Shown piece by piece: positions 50,192 to 61,700 of a DNA stretch of 64,000 nt. The notes beneath the pieces are model-generated. The model did no database searches. It was not told the DNA's origin and was given only the letters and a program-made list of their open reading frames with translations. The stretch is from Plecoglossus altivelis (taxonomy: Eukaryota > Chordata > Actinopteri > Osmeriformes > Plecoglossidae): contig BROE01000016.1 in NCBI GenBank assembly GCA_036571765.1, positions 6,926,821 to 6,990,820 on the forward strand. The letters run 5' to 3'. Position 1 is the stretch's first letter, and the number at the start of each line of letters is the position of its first letter. A program made the translations under genes and the position numbers.

Positions 50192-51330
50192 CTAAACACA
50201 GCCCTGAGAACACAAGCAAGGCTGTTTGTAACACAAGATGTTTAAAGAGACTGGGCCTGTTCAGTTTTTCTGGAGGCCAATGCGACCTTCGTCAATTCAA
50301 AAGTCTAAAATCACATTTTACTTTCAGGTCTTCGATGAAATTGTATGGTTAACAAAATCTACTACAATAAATAGATGGTAGGGTGATCATAGGTCCTCAA
50401 ATTATTCATCTTGCCAATAGGATTGACCAACACGCACGCTTGAATGTGTCAATGTGTTGGGAGATAGATGTGTCTATTCAAATTAACAGAGGTGCTCCGA
50501 TTCAGTCAGCTGTAACGTTTGTGCTTGAAATTTTGAGGTTGAGCTAACTACAGTGATCTCAACAGTTTGGCGTGAGATTAGCATATCTGTTAACGTTTGG
50601 GTAGGCCTACAAAACAACATTCGGGCGATAGTGGGGTGGATATGGGGGGCACGCTGGTGGCGCTTCTGACAGACAGGTTTTTTACTCCATAACTCGAGAT
50701 AAACGTCAACCAGACAGAAATCTGAGCCTCGTAACTTAGTTGTATATAGTGGGACAAGTTATCCCTTACCTCTGAGAAATGCTTAAGATGCGCATTAATT
50801 ACAAGGGTGATGATGGGCAAGAAATGGTTGAGTGTCTCACGGAGAATGCGCAAGACTGGCAAAGCCTGTAACAGGGTTTTTATATAATATGATAGCCTAA
50901 ATATTCCAGAGCGCGTTGTTGTTGATCGATAATCTGATGATAAAGTACAACTTGTCAGCTACTGACATGTGTGCTAACTAGCTTCTGCTTCTACTGATGT
51001 ACTAATATAATACACTAGATGTTAAACGTACAAGAGATACAAGTCATATTCTATAACCGACCAAAAAACAAAATACACTAGTCCATAGTGTCAATGTGTT
51101 TCTAGCTAGCAAGCTTCTTGCACATGACATTCAGACTCAGAGTAGATCGCACTACTAGTCAACTGAGCAGTGCTAAATAGAGGTCAGCGGACTAGTCTTT
51201 TGCTGCATGCGTTAAATGTATCTACATATTTCCATTCTAATTTGTTAAATGTACTTACCAGGATACAGTCAGGGTAACTAATAAAAATCTAACTCTTAAC
51301 GTACGTACGTAGCTTACTTCGATAGCTAAA
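50192..51330 (-). promoter_or_regulatory. mrpl57: mrpl57 5' UTR intron, noncoding exon and promoter
   Basis: The exon acceptor is at 50192. A matching donor (CCTG|GTAAGT) ends a noncoding exon at 51259, giving an intron of about 1.07 kb. Just upstream at 51364-51372, ACTTCCGCT is an ETS/GABP-type site, common in promoters of nuclear genes for mitochondrial proteins. A second donor-like site at about 50768 could add an alternative exon. Confidence 0.45.
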
Positions 51331-51399
51331 TTGTTCTTGATTTTTAAAGGAAGTGATGTTACTACTTCCGCTTGTAGATTAAGTTCCCCTGAAACGTCA

Positions 51400-52044
51400 T
51401 CGCCCGCTTTAAATCCGCCGTTAGATGATCAAGATAAAATAAATAATATTAATAATGATGAAAGTTCAGAATTATTTTAATGAAAAACTCAATTTAGAAT
51501 TTATTAAATACAAATATAATACGCAAAATTGGTTCTAACATAAATATTGACATTTTGAATACAAAATAAATAGGCAACGAATGAGAATATAAGAAATTGA
51601 ATAATACAGAATAATTAACAACTGAAACCGACATCTCAAATTAATCTACACATAAACTGATAAATCCAGAAGCGTTCCTCTACCCTTATTCTGGGAAAGC
51701 ATTGTGCATGTTTTACAGTATGAGATCAAACGTTTTCCACTTCAACAAACCTTATTCAAACCAATGGTTTGTTAAAAGGCTTCTGCAGGAGGTTGGCAAG
51801 TATCTATTCATGTAAGTCATTTATGTCAAACCATTTTAAGGCCATGTCCATACGCATCCGGGTAGCTGGGAAAATGGAAAAACGCGGCTTCGTGTGAACA
51901 TGGCCTGAGAAACATCAGACTTTCAATCAACGCATCGATTGTGTGATTGAATTCAACTGCGAAGTCCAGTGCCGTGCCTGAGTTTACTTTCCCATAAATA
52001 CCAGTTGATAGCATGAAGATGTAGTAAAGGAAACAGACGACAGA
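51400..52044. other. Intergenic region and pentraxin promoter
   Basis: AT-rich DNA between the divergent mrpl57 and pentraxin genes. A TATA-like CATAAATA (51991-51998) lies about 50 nt before the pentraxin ATG, suitable for a start site near 52022. An imperfect inverted repeat occupies about 51838-51907. Confidence 0.5.
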
Positions 52045-53058
52045 ATGGAGAAACTGGGGTTCCTTATCACGCTGCTTGTCTGCTGCTCAATGGGAAGTAA
52101 AATAAGATTGCTTTTGAAAGATGAAGGCGATTACAAAGGTAATTGTGCACCCATTCGAATGCAGTGGAAAGCATTTCGTTTGTGCAGGGAATTCATTTGT
52201 GTTGGAAATTCGTTGAGACTCTGTACATGCTTTCAGATGGATAAAAAAAGGTCTGCGTTAGCTGCACTCAGTTTCTGGACATCATCTAATTGAACATTAG
52301 GCCAATTTAATTGCTTCAATTGAAGTAACTTGGAGTAAAAAATTAATTGACTAGCTAATGAATACAAAATGTAAAATATTTTAAATTTGCGGTGATGACT
52401 CAGCCATTTCTGAAATGTCTCCTCTTTGGCACTAGACTTGTTTGACAGCATGTTCACCTTCCCTGGGGAGACCAACACTACTCATGTGAGAGTCAACCCT
52501 GAGTCAACACAGACCTCCATCAACGCAACCACTGTGTGTCTGCGCTTCTTCACTGATTCATCCAGAAGTTCCTCCCTCTTCTCTCTAGCTGTCCCAGACC
52601 AAGCCAACAGCCTTCTTCTGTGGAGAGAGGACCCAAATGTCTACGAAGTGTATGTGAATAATCAAGGATTGTCCTTCCCTGGTTTGAAAAGCGAGCTGAA
52701 TCAGTGGACCTCTATTTGTGCCACCTGGGACACTGCTACAGGACTGGCCCAGGTGTGGCTGAACAGCAAGCCTAGTCCCAGGAAGTTGGTCAGCCCTGGG
52801 TATAATATCAATGGGGTTCCCAGTATTGTTCTGGGTCAGGAGCAGGACTCATACGGTGGCAGTTTTGATCCTGCACAGTCTTTTGTTGGATCTCTGACTG
52901 ACGTTTACATGTGGGACTTTGTTCTCTCTCCAAAGGACATTCAGTACTACATGACTGGAGTGATAGTGAGGCCTGGAAATGTGGTAGACTGGAGGCAGAT
53001 TTCGTTTACTAAAATTGATGCTGTAGTTGAAGAGACTAGTGTTTTAGGCTTTGCTTAA
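52045..53058 (+). CDS. Secreted short pentraxin (CRP/SAP type)
   Basis: Two exons, 52045-52138 and 52436-53058, joined in phase 1; 238 aa. Exon 1 encodes a signal peptide (Leu-Ile-Thr-Leu-Leu-Val-Cys-Cys) and a short linker. Exon 2 encodes the whole pentraxin domain, as in mammalian CRP and SAP genes. Cys66 and Cys126 match the conserved disulfide. Glu167-Gln-Asp169 and Gln179 match calcium ligands in the conserved Gly-Gln-Glu-Gln-Asp-Ser-Tyr-Gly-Gly block. Pentraxins form ring oligomers that bind phosphocholine or other ligands with calcium and activate complement. Two oddities: the His of the family signature is Ser (Ser124), and the CRP Asp60 position is Ala88 in Ala-Asn-Ser, so calcium binding may differ. 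N-glycosylation sequons at Asn45 and Asn61. CRP and SAP cannot be told apart here. Confidence 0.93.
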
Positions 53059-53397
53059 CATGGAATGTCTTGAGGGTTGCTGTGAATGTTTGGTTCCTTT
53101 TCATTTGCATTTGAACACATTAAGTTGCAGTCTTATTGTATTAGGAATTGTTGGTCTCCACTAATGAGTTGCTCAGGTACATCGTTTCGACCCATGTATG
53201 CGCATCAGATGTACTTCCTGTGGCCCTCCATCTTATCTTTCCCAGCTCTCTTTTCTAGACACCGAGGACTCCCAACTACTCTCTTGCCTGTTGAAGCAGT
53301 CCTATCACTGTTCAAATGTTTTGTGTTTTTTTTGTTTTTGCTACACCTTTTGTTCAGGATGAGAGGCTTGTATTTTTGCTACTGCCTTAATTCTTCC

Positions 53398-53403
53398 AAT
53401 AAA
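53398..53403 (+). terminator. Pentraxin poly(A) signal
   Basis: AATAAA 340 nt after the pentraxin stop, the first on this strand. Confidence 0.7.
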
Positions 53404-53419
53404 ACTTTCAAAAAACGCA

Positions 53420-55190
53420 ACGCGAAGTATCTGACTTGGTTCTGTTGCACTCAATGCCCAGGGGGTGTAGCTGGACTGACTGCCAACTGTTTCCAGAGGC
53501 TACCACTAGGGGCAGTGGTACCCATTCAAGCAAGCTCAGGCATCTGTTAACCCTAAGGACTCATCTGCAACACCTGGAGTCTTCTGCCTGAAACTCCTGT
53601 TCTAAGCTCTAGTAGACTAGTTTAGCAGCTTGTTTCTTTCAAGAGCTGGTTAACTACATGAGGCAGCTGCTGAAAGGCTGAGTTGAAGTTCGCTGTATTT
53701 CAGGCTAGGCTCCTTGTTTGTTCCACCCTTTAATCTTTGCAGTTTAAATGAGCAGCAACAGGATTTCTTTTCCATTCCGTCTATATAAATAAGTATGCAA
53801 ACTTATCTAAAACAGAAATATTGGACAAATAAAATTACAGGAATAAAACTGACTCATTGGCAACTGATGCAAACACACCTCAATTTCCCCAGAAATTGTA
53901 TCCTAGTTGACTGTTTTTATTTATAGTATTGTAATTTAATAGATTAATTTGCAAATGTTAATCTATAGACAAATGGAATGTGTTCATGTGTTATGATCTG
54001 GTGTATTGTTTATATGCTGACAGGATACAATGAAAACTGGTTCAGATTCCGATTGTGAAGAGAAATAGAACCGTGTTAATGCTGGCTTCAGTGCTCCCCC
54101 TACAAGTTTTCTCACTGCAAGGATGTTTCAGGCAAAGTTCAGCTAGTTTTGTTGGTCCTCCCTTCTAACCAGTTCCATATGCAAGTTACTGTAGGCTCCA
54201 ATATCGGCTCTGTTTTCCTGGTGCAAAATTTCCTATGTTTTTTTTTTCACTGGAAGGGAATAGATGATGAATATTTAGGGTATTTCAGGTGGGGGGAACC
54301 TACTCTTGGCAGTGCACACACTGGAAATGGCAACAATGATAGAATGTTGTAAATGGAGCTCAACTGACATGGTTGGTACCTAACGTTTTAGTTCTATTCA
54401 GTATTATAAATGAATCGTCTTTGTATTTGTGTATCACCCAGGGAAAGCTGTAAGTGCATGCTATTGTCAGAATTCGATTTTTACAGTACAATGTCAATCA
54501 TTCGACCATTTGACTAACCTGTCATTTGGAACACAATTGGCTGAAAAAATCTTAGGTTATATAATTGCCATACAAGCAAGCCTTTGTTCTGTGACTGCCT
54601 CTTTAAATACTGTGGAGATTTTAGTTTAAGTGCAGGCCAATGTGATTGCAAAATGTCCCACTAAGCTGTAGGAGAAAAGTTGGTCCCCTTGCCAGGCAGT
54701 GAGTCTCACCCTGAAGTCTGTGTCTCTAGTAACCTCTCATTTCCGTTAACTTTTTACAGCCATTCCCCCATTCTGTACCTCCCTCTCTCAATGTTTTTAG
54801 TTTCCTTGCTTCTGCTCTGAACAGTAGGAGATTCAAACTACTTGGTTAGGAGCAGAGGGCTTTGCTTTTGACTAAAGACAAAACTACCAGACAAACAAGA
54901 AATGCTGACATGTAGTAAAAGGTAAGGAATTACGATTCTTTCAGACGTGTGTTTAAAATAATTTAGAGCAATAATTTAGAGACGAATTAAATTGAACTTC
55001 AGACCACAAGGAAACACGTAAAGTCACAAACACATTTCAACCAAGCTTTGGATAGGAAAACAACACTAATGCTCCATAACACATGCCAAAAGGGTTATGC
55101 CACATTTGGCAAAGAACAAGTCTATCAAAGTGGGATGGATAAAATAACCGTTTCTTTGTGATTAGTTTGCTTACTCTTCTCTATTGTGTA
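53420..55190. other. Region between the pentraxin and the first visible plce1 exon
   Basis: No supported coding exon. A good donor (AAAAG|GTAAGG) at about 54920 could end a plce1 5' UTR exon; its small ATG frame is out of phase with the plce1 frame. A CTCF-like string lies at 53503-53515. Confidence 0.45.
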
Positions 55191-55191
55191 G

Positions 55192-55785
55192 CTATGTGCA
55201 CTGGTACCTTCTCAAGGGGACGATGAAACAAGGTTTTTCTGTGCCAGCCAGCATTACCAGTTGGTCTACCTCATGGAGCAGATAACCTCATCTGCTGTCG
55301 AGGGGAATGGCAATTGTGACCACAGTCTTAGAGATGGACTCGCTAGCCATCCAAGTGTCAACACAATTAGCAAAGGCCAATGGTTCTCTGAGGCCTTATT
55401 TGACAACCACTCCTGTGACAGGACTAAGGCTTTGAAGATGACCTTAGATGTTCACATGGACTGTGACACTGCTGAGGACATGGCACAGACCAAGAGAGAA
55501 CGCTCAACACTCCTAGTCCGTAGATTCTGGAAAGACAACCGGGAGGTGAAGAAGCCTGTTTGCACAGGAACCAAAGCCATTGTGAGAAAGCTTCCTTCTG
55601 GTAGCATTGGCGAAGAAGCCTGGAATACCATCTGCAGAAGTGTGCCTCCAGTGTGGAATGAGAGCATTCAGTCAGCCTGTGGATCTAAAACATTGGGCAG
55701 ATACACAACATACAGATTAACCTTGAAAAGTGACACTGTAGAAGGTTCTCGACATATCCTACAAACAGAATGCAGGCTTTTGGAG
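55192..55785 (+). CDS. plce1: plce1 N-terminal exon
   Basis: 594 nt, phase 0 at both ends, acceptor TATTGTGTAG and donor GAG|GTAGGT. It encodes the weakly conserved N-terminal region and a conserved block (Glu-Arg-Ser-Thr-Leu-Leu-Val-Arg-Arg-Phe) that marks it as PLC epsilon. The 27 codons before the first ATG look protein-like, so an upstream coding exon may exist. Confidence 0.85.
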
Positions 55786-58700
55786 GTAGGTGTGCATGTA
55801 AGTTAGCATACTAACTAAATACTTCACGTGTTGTATACATGTATTGGGTAGCCAACGAACTAACACGACATTCATGTTTCAAGCTATAAAAATAAAGACA
55901 GGTTTACAACAAGGTAAGGCTTTTCCTGAAATGTATATTAACACATTACACATTAGCATAGAACATTTTTGGAAATGTTAAACAGGGTGAAACAAATAGA
56001 AGAAGGGATGTGGTAAAAGTGCAATAGGCAGTTTCACCAAGAGAATATCCACATAGACATCTACACTACTCAACCAAACACTCCAGTCTTCGGAGGTAGC
56101 AGTGATTTTTACTTCAATATTAATCCTCTAGGGGGCCTCATTGTGACTTCCCTGAAATAAAGTGACCAATGACAGCTCAAAGACCTCTTTCATGTGTACA
56201 GTGGCTAGTTGTGTAGATCTAAACCTAACACCAGGAATCACTCACAAAAACAGAGCAACTAACCACATCGGGTACCATGTACCACACCAGACACAAGTTG
56301 GCCTCCCGATCCTGAGGTGCAAAGGATGCCAAGGATGGATGCTCTTATGCCAAAACTCCAAAGGGTTAGGTTGAGAAGATAGTTTGTACTTTCATTTGAG
56401 GCAGGAATAGTTTGGGGAACGTGTATTGTGTCAAATATGTGTGAATAATGAATATGTGTCTTTTGCAAGGGTGTCATCAATGAGGCCTTGAAAGTGGATT
56501 GAAAACCTGTAAAACACATCCATATGAGAAAAAACGGAAAATAATTACATTTACGCAGGTAGACAGTTGAGATCGTTTTTTTTTTAGGACTTATACTTTA
56601 CAGGATTTGTAATATGAGTTGTGTATTTCAAGGTTTATAGAATCCAATATAATTTGGGACAAAGTGACAATTACAAACACACTCATAACACAAACATGAA
56701 ATAGTAGTCTTTCCACTCTCCATCCTCACTTGCCACTTTAACAAGTTAATTTACAACACAAACCAGAACTCGCAAATACACATGCTTAATAAGGACATCG
56801 AAGCAGATTTTGTTTAAAGTCTGAAGTTACTACTCTTACGTTCCTTTTCTGATGACAGGTATTTTAGCAATAGGGGACCTCCCCTCAAACAGCAACACAA
56901 TCTGTTCTCTCTCTCTCACTCTGTCCTCTTTGCTCCTTTCTCTACACTCTAGCTACAGTTTTTGGACCAACCTAATTACATAGATTTCCTCTTATTAGAT
57001 GGCAGTAGGAAATTATGACAATCTCTTACAGTAAGTAATATTTATATGTTTTATGGCTTGGATTGTTTGTCTTTTGATCAAACACAATTGTCAAACATTT
57101 TTTATAGCAGACCTTCAGACAGGCAATCATTTCTAATACGAAAACAGTTGAGAATGGGTCTGTTTTTGTCTTAGGTCAGGATGTAATTACTTGTTGAAAG
57201 ATATTTTCTTACGTACATCTCCATGGTAAATAACATCCTCTTTACCTTATATCTAAGCTTCTACATGTCTATGGTTTATTAGATACCACCAGCATTTGTC
57301 AAAACCTTCTAATGTGGGTATGTTGATAATCAGACAAATAATTTAAGAGGCTACCATTTCAGATATGGTATACATATATAGTGTTTTAGATATTGTACAG
57401 TTGACAAAAGTAACTCATCTATAGCAAGTGTTTTCCTTGAACCCCAAAACCCGCTTGAATATCATATTTTGTTGAGCTTGTTCACCGGCACATTTAGGAT
57501 GGGCTAACCTGTTCCTAGAAAACATTGGTCCATTTCTGACAGGTTTCAGTTATTTAAAGGGAAAGTTCACTAAAAGAAAAAATCTAAATATGTAACTCAG
57601 TCATGTCTATAGTTGGGTCCACTGTTCTGTTCACTTTGATCTGTCAGGTTTTTTATACCGATATATACTGATGATTGTGCAAGTGGTAGCTATCTAGCCT
57701 ACTTTCCTACAAATCGATCATGCTGTACATGACTGCCTATTCCAAAACTGACCAGACACTCACTGTATCGGTGGACACTTATGTTTGAAGCGAGTCCCAG
57801 AGTGTGACGCAATGATTCTGTGGTGTCAGTGCAGCTATGCAGGTATCGTTATGCATGTCAAAACATGGCTGATTGATCAATGATAAGACTCAGCCAGCCC
57901 AGTCTGGGCAGGAGACGCAAATGTCCTGGAAACAAAATATTTAGTCAAGCCTGATGCTCTCCAGACACCAGAGAATGCCACAGCAGTATTCAGAAAAAAT
58001 GTCCTTTGAATGTCATGGTTGGCTGTTGTTGTTGTGAGGATTGCAGGTACAGCACTTATGAGCCAGTGACAGATGTCAGCTGTCTGACACAACGTTACAA
58101 TACAACAATGCTCGTCTTTAGATCAGCAGAAGAGAAGTGTTGCTGGCCTACACATCCAGAACCGTACGATTCGGTTTCTGATGGGGTTCTTGTTCGTGAT
58201 TACCTTCACTGACAAATGACTTGTTTGAATCCCCCCCCCCCAAATCTGACAGTGTCAAAGCTTTAGTTCAGTTCTGTTCAGACCTTTTTTAGGATTAAGA
58301 AAGAAATGCGAAAGCTTTGAGCTAAGAATCATGTAAACATCTCTGGTCCAATGTCTGCTATGGTGTAGGTTTGGCTTTTATCCTAGTCCTAGATTTTGAC
58401 AAGAGTGCATTTAGCTCCATTCCTTTTAAAGGTATATTTGGAGGAGATGATGTGAAAATAATTTCGGGATATTGGACTCCTACGGTAAATATTTGCATTA
58501 GCTGAAGTAAATTGTCAGTTTGGTATTACCAGTCGGAATCGTATTCATTTTCTGCTATCCTTCCAATTTCCTTTCCCAGTACTCATGTGCACAGTAACGT
58601 AGGGTTGGTAGGTAGGATTAGTTATTTTTCTTGATGATGTAGATGTCTATAGTTGACCACTTGTCCGTCTTATTAATAGTATAATAGTATAAATAAATGT

Positions 58701-61700
58701 TTCTTCAGTACTAATTTCTTGTACATTACACTAGTGGGCGTTTTGTACTTCAACAAAATGTAATGGTTTGTATGTTGCATTATTTGCAGGCATTCCATCC
58801 TCTGAAAGCAGAATTGTGGGATACTGACTTGCAATATCTATATAAGTCCTCGAGTTTACTGGCCTCAGCTCTACAGAGAGAAGTTGAATTGCCATCGCCG
58901 GGACCAAGGATTCGAGTCAGTTTACAAAGAACTGCCATCTCCACCTTCATCTCAGGGCCGCTTCTCGAAGGTGTTTTGTTCCTCAGCGATAAAGGGAGCT
59001 TCGGATCTCCCTTAAATGTCTCTACAAGTCCCTCAGGCTGGGCAGTGCTGAAAGGTTTAACACCTATGCCTTTTGACTATGAACTGTTTTCATTTTACAT
59101 GCATTCATCACAGTATACTATTTTTATTCATAATTGTTATTTTATTGCAACCCACATTGTAATATACCATGCATAGATATTGTCATTCTTATTGAAATCC
59201 CACAATGATTGTTGGTAGTGTGAGAACCTGCAATTTTCCACACTAAAAGCTGGATGTCGTTGCCAAATATTGTTCTTGACAGATATATTTTTATAATTCT
59301 AGCGTCTATTGTGCTGTGCATATCATGAATACTACATATAGGTGTGAATAAATCCCACTCTTTTTTTTTCTTCTTCTCCTTTGCCACTACCTCCCCTCTC
59401 AGAACGTCAGCTGAGCCCCCCCATGGCTGGCTGGAGTGTGATACCCCTAGTAGAGGTTAGCCACCAGCTATCTCAGCTCCAACACCTGGTCTCATTCCCA
59501 GAAGAAATTGCCTATGTTCTGATGGAACAGGAACTGGAGCTCTACAGACGCATACTCCCGCTTGACTACCTATTGTTCCTCACCAAAGACCCAAGTACCA
59601 CTGCTGGCCCCCCTTACCAGCCTTCAGTCCAATGCCCAAATTCTCTGCACGATCCAAGGTCCTCATCCAGATTCTCATCATTGGCCTCAAGTGATGAAAG
59701 TCAATGTAAGACCGTTAACGACCTGGTCTCACGATTCAATGAGGTGAGAGACTGTGTGTTTTGTCGTTTGATTCATTGCCTAGTATCAGATCTATCTCAG
59801 TGTGCATTCTTTAAAAGGTATATCATTTCTCCAGTTTTTTGGTCCTTGTACCTGAAGACAAAATATAGTGGCTTTACTATGGCACACATTGTATTTTGTT
59901 CTGTGCAAGCAAGGTTTGAACAAAAGTGTTTCCCATATTCATCCCCAGTTGCGTAGATTGAAAAACAATCTGGAAATGATTTGTCTGTTCTCAGGTGAGC
60001 TCTTGGGTTTCATGGCTCATTCTGAATACAGGCTCTATGGAGGAGAAGAGAGAGGTTTTCTCTTGCCTGGTCCACACAGCCAAGTGCTGCTGGAACATGG
60101 GAAACTACAACACTGTCATGGAGTTCCTTGCAGGACTCAGGTAGATAACTGTCATTCGATAATGGCCACCAACTTGAGAAAGTCTGCAGATTGGCTGACA
60201 TATGTATATATGATTTTGATCATCTAACAGTGAAGTATTTTGGTGTGCAAGGCAGCAGATGAATTAGGTATCTTAATGATTTTGAGGGTTAATTTGAGGG
60301 TAGAGTGTCTTGTCATTGTATTGATGGCATTAAGTGAATCTTCGGTCCCAACCCTGATTTGTGCTGTAGGTCTCGCAAGGTGCTGAAGATGTGGAATTTC
60401 ATGGACCAGAGAGATATTGAAGCCCTTCGAGCCCTGAAAGATGCCATGGCTCAGCACCAAACCTCAGAGGAGTACAGCCAGATGGTGAACCGGGCTCTCC
60501 ATATCCCAGGCTGCAGGGTCGTACCTTTCTGTGGGGTTTTTCTCAAAGAGTTGGGAACAGCCCTGGACGAAGCAGCCAGCCTGCTCAGCCTGAACTTCCG
60601 TGAGAATAATGTTGAGGTGAACAATGTTATGTATGTCTGAATAGTAACTGAACACTAAATAGTAAAACGTTACCAGTACCATACTATCATATGTAAATAT
60701 CAATATGTGTAAAAACTTAATTGACTACAAACGCCAGATAAAGTTACAGTGCAATGATATTTTTTACATCTACTCTTATCTCTCTCTAAATCAGCATGTC
60801 ATTTTGTGGCGTAGTTTATTTCAGACTACAAAGGCCAAGACAACTTTCTGCAACGGATTGGGACAGACGGTCTCAACCAACCAAAGAAGGAGGCCACAGT
60901 CAACAACATTCTCCACATTATTCGCAGCTGCAATATAACTCTGGAGTTTGAAGATGGGGATGAGGGTGACACAAATAGTAACTCAAATGTACCTCGTAAA
61001 AACTCCCTCAATGATCGAAAGTGCAGCCAGTGAGTGTTTTCTGTCTGTTGAATCAATTACATAGCAGCCCAGTTGCAATGATTTGAACAAAATATTAAAG
61101 GTCTCATGAGAAATCATGAATCTTGCAAAGTTGGGATGGTTGTAGCTCACTAGTGCACTTGACTGTAGATCAAGAGGCAGAGGTTCAAATCTCAGCCTGT
61201 GCTGTAAGTTGTTTGAACAAAAATAATAATAATACTGTTTCCTATAGGTTCCTGGTGGGAGATCTCTCAGACCAAGAGGAAGCCTTTTCAGATGGTAAGA
61301 ATATGGATGCAGACCTCCAGTGGACAGAGAGGGCTCAGAAGGCCTTCGGCCATGGGACGGAGCTCATCCCCTGGTACTCTCTCTCTGTTCACCCCCACGT
61401 ACACCAGTTCCTCCTGCAGGGTGCCACGGTTATCCACTATGACCAAGACTCCAGCCTCACTGCCCGCTGCCTGCTTTGCTTGCAGCCTGACAACTGTGTC
61501 CTCACCTGGGCTAAGCTCCACAGTAGCAGAGGATCCACTGACAGTAAGCTCCACAGCTTGCCCCACTACAAACCCCACTACTGCGGCCAAGCAGTGCTGA
61601 AAGGCCTGGTGGATGGTTTCCTTGATCTCTGGGTGGCCAAGGCTGTGTTCCTGGGCCATCCTGGGGCAGACTTGGAGGCAACATGCCTGCAGAACAAGCT

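Noticed and set aside
49901..50245. Two plus-strand frames over mrpl57
   Set aside because: Shadows of the mrpl57 coding exon, which is clearly conserved on the minus strand.
55261..55806. plce1 N-terminal exon read through its donor
   Set aside because: The GAG|GTAGGT donor at 55785 joins in phase to the conserved Ala-Phe-His-Pro exon. The extra residues are intronic.
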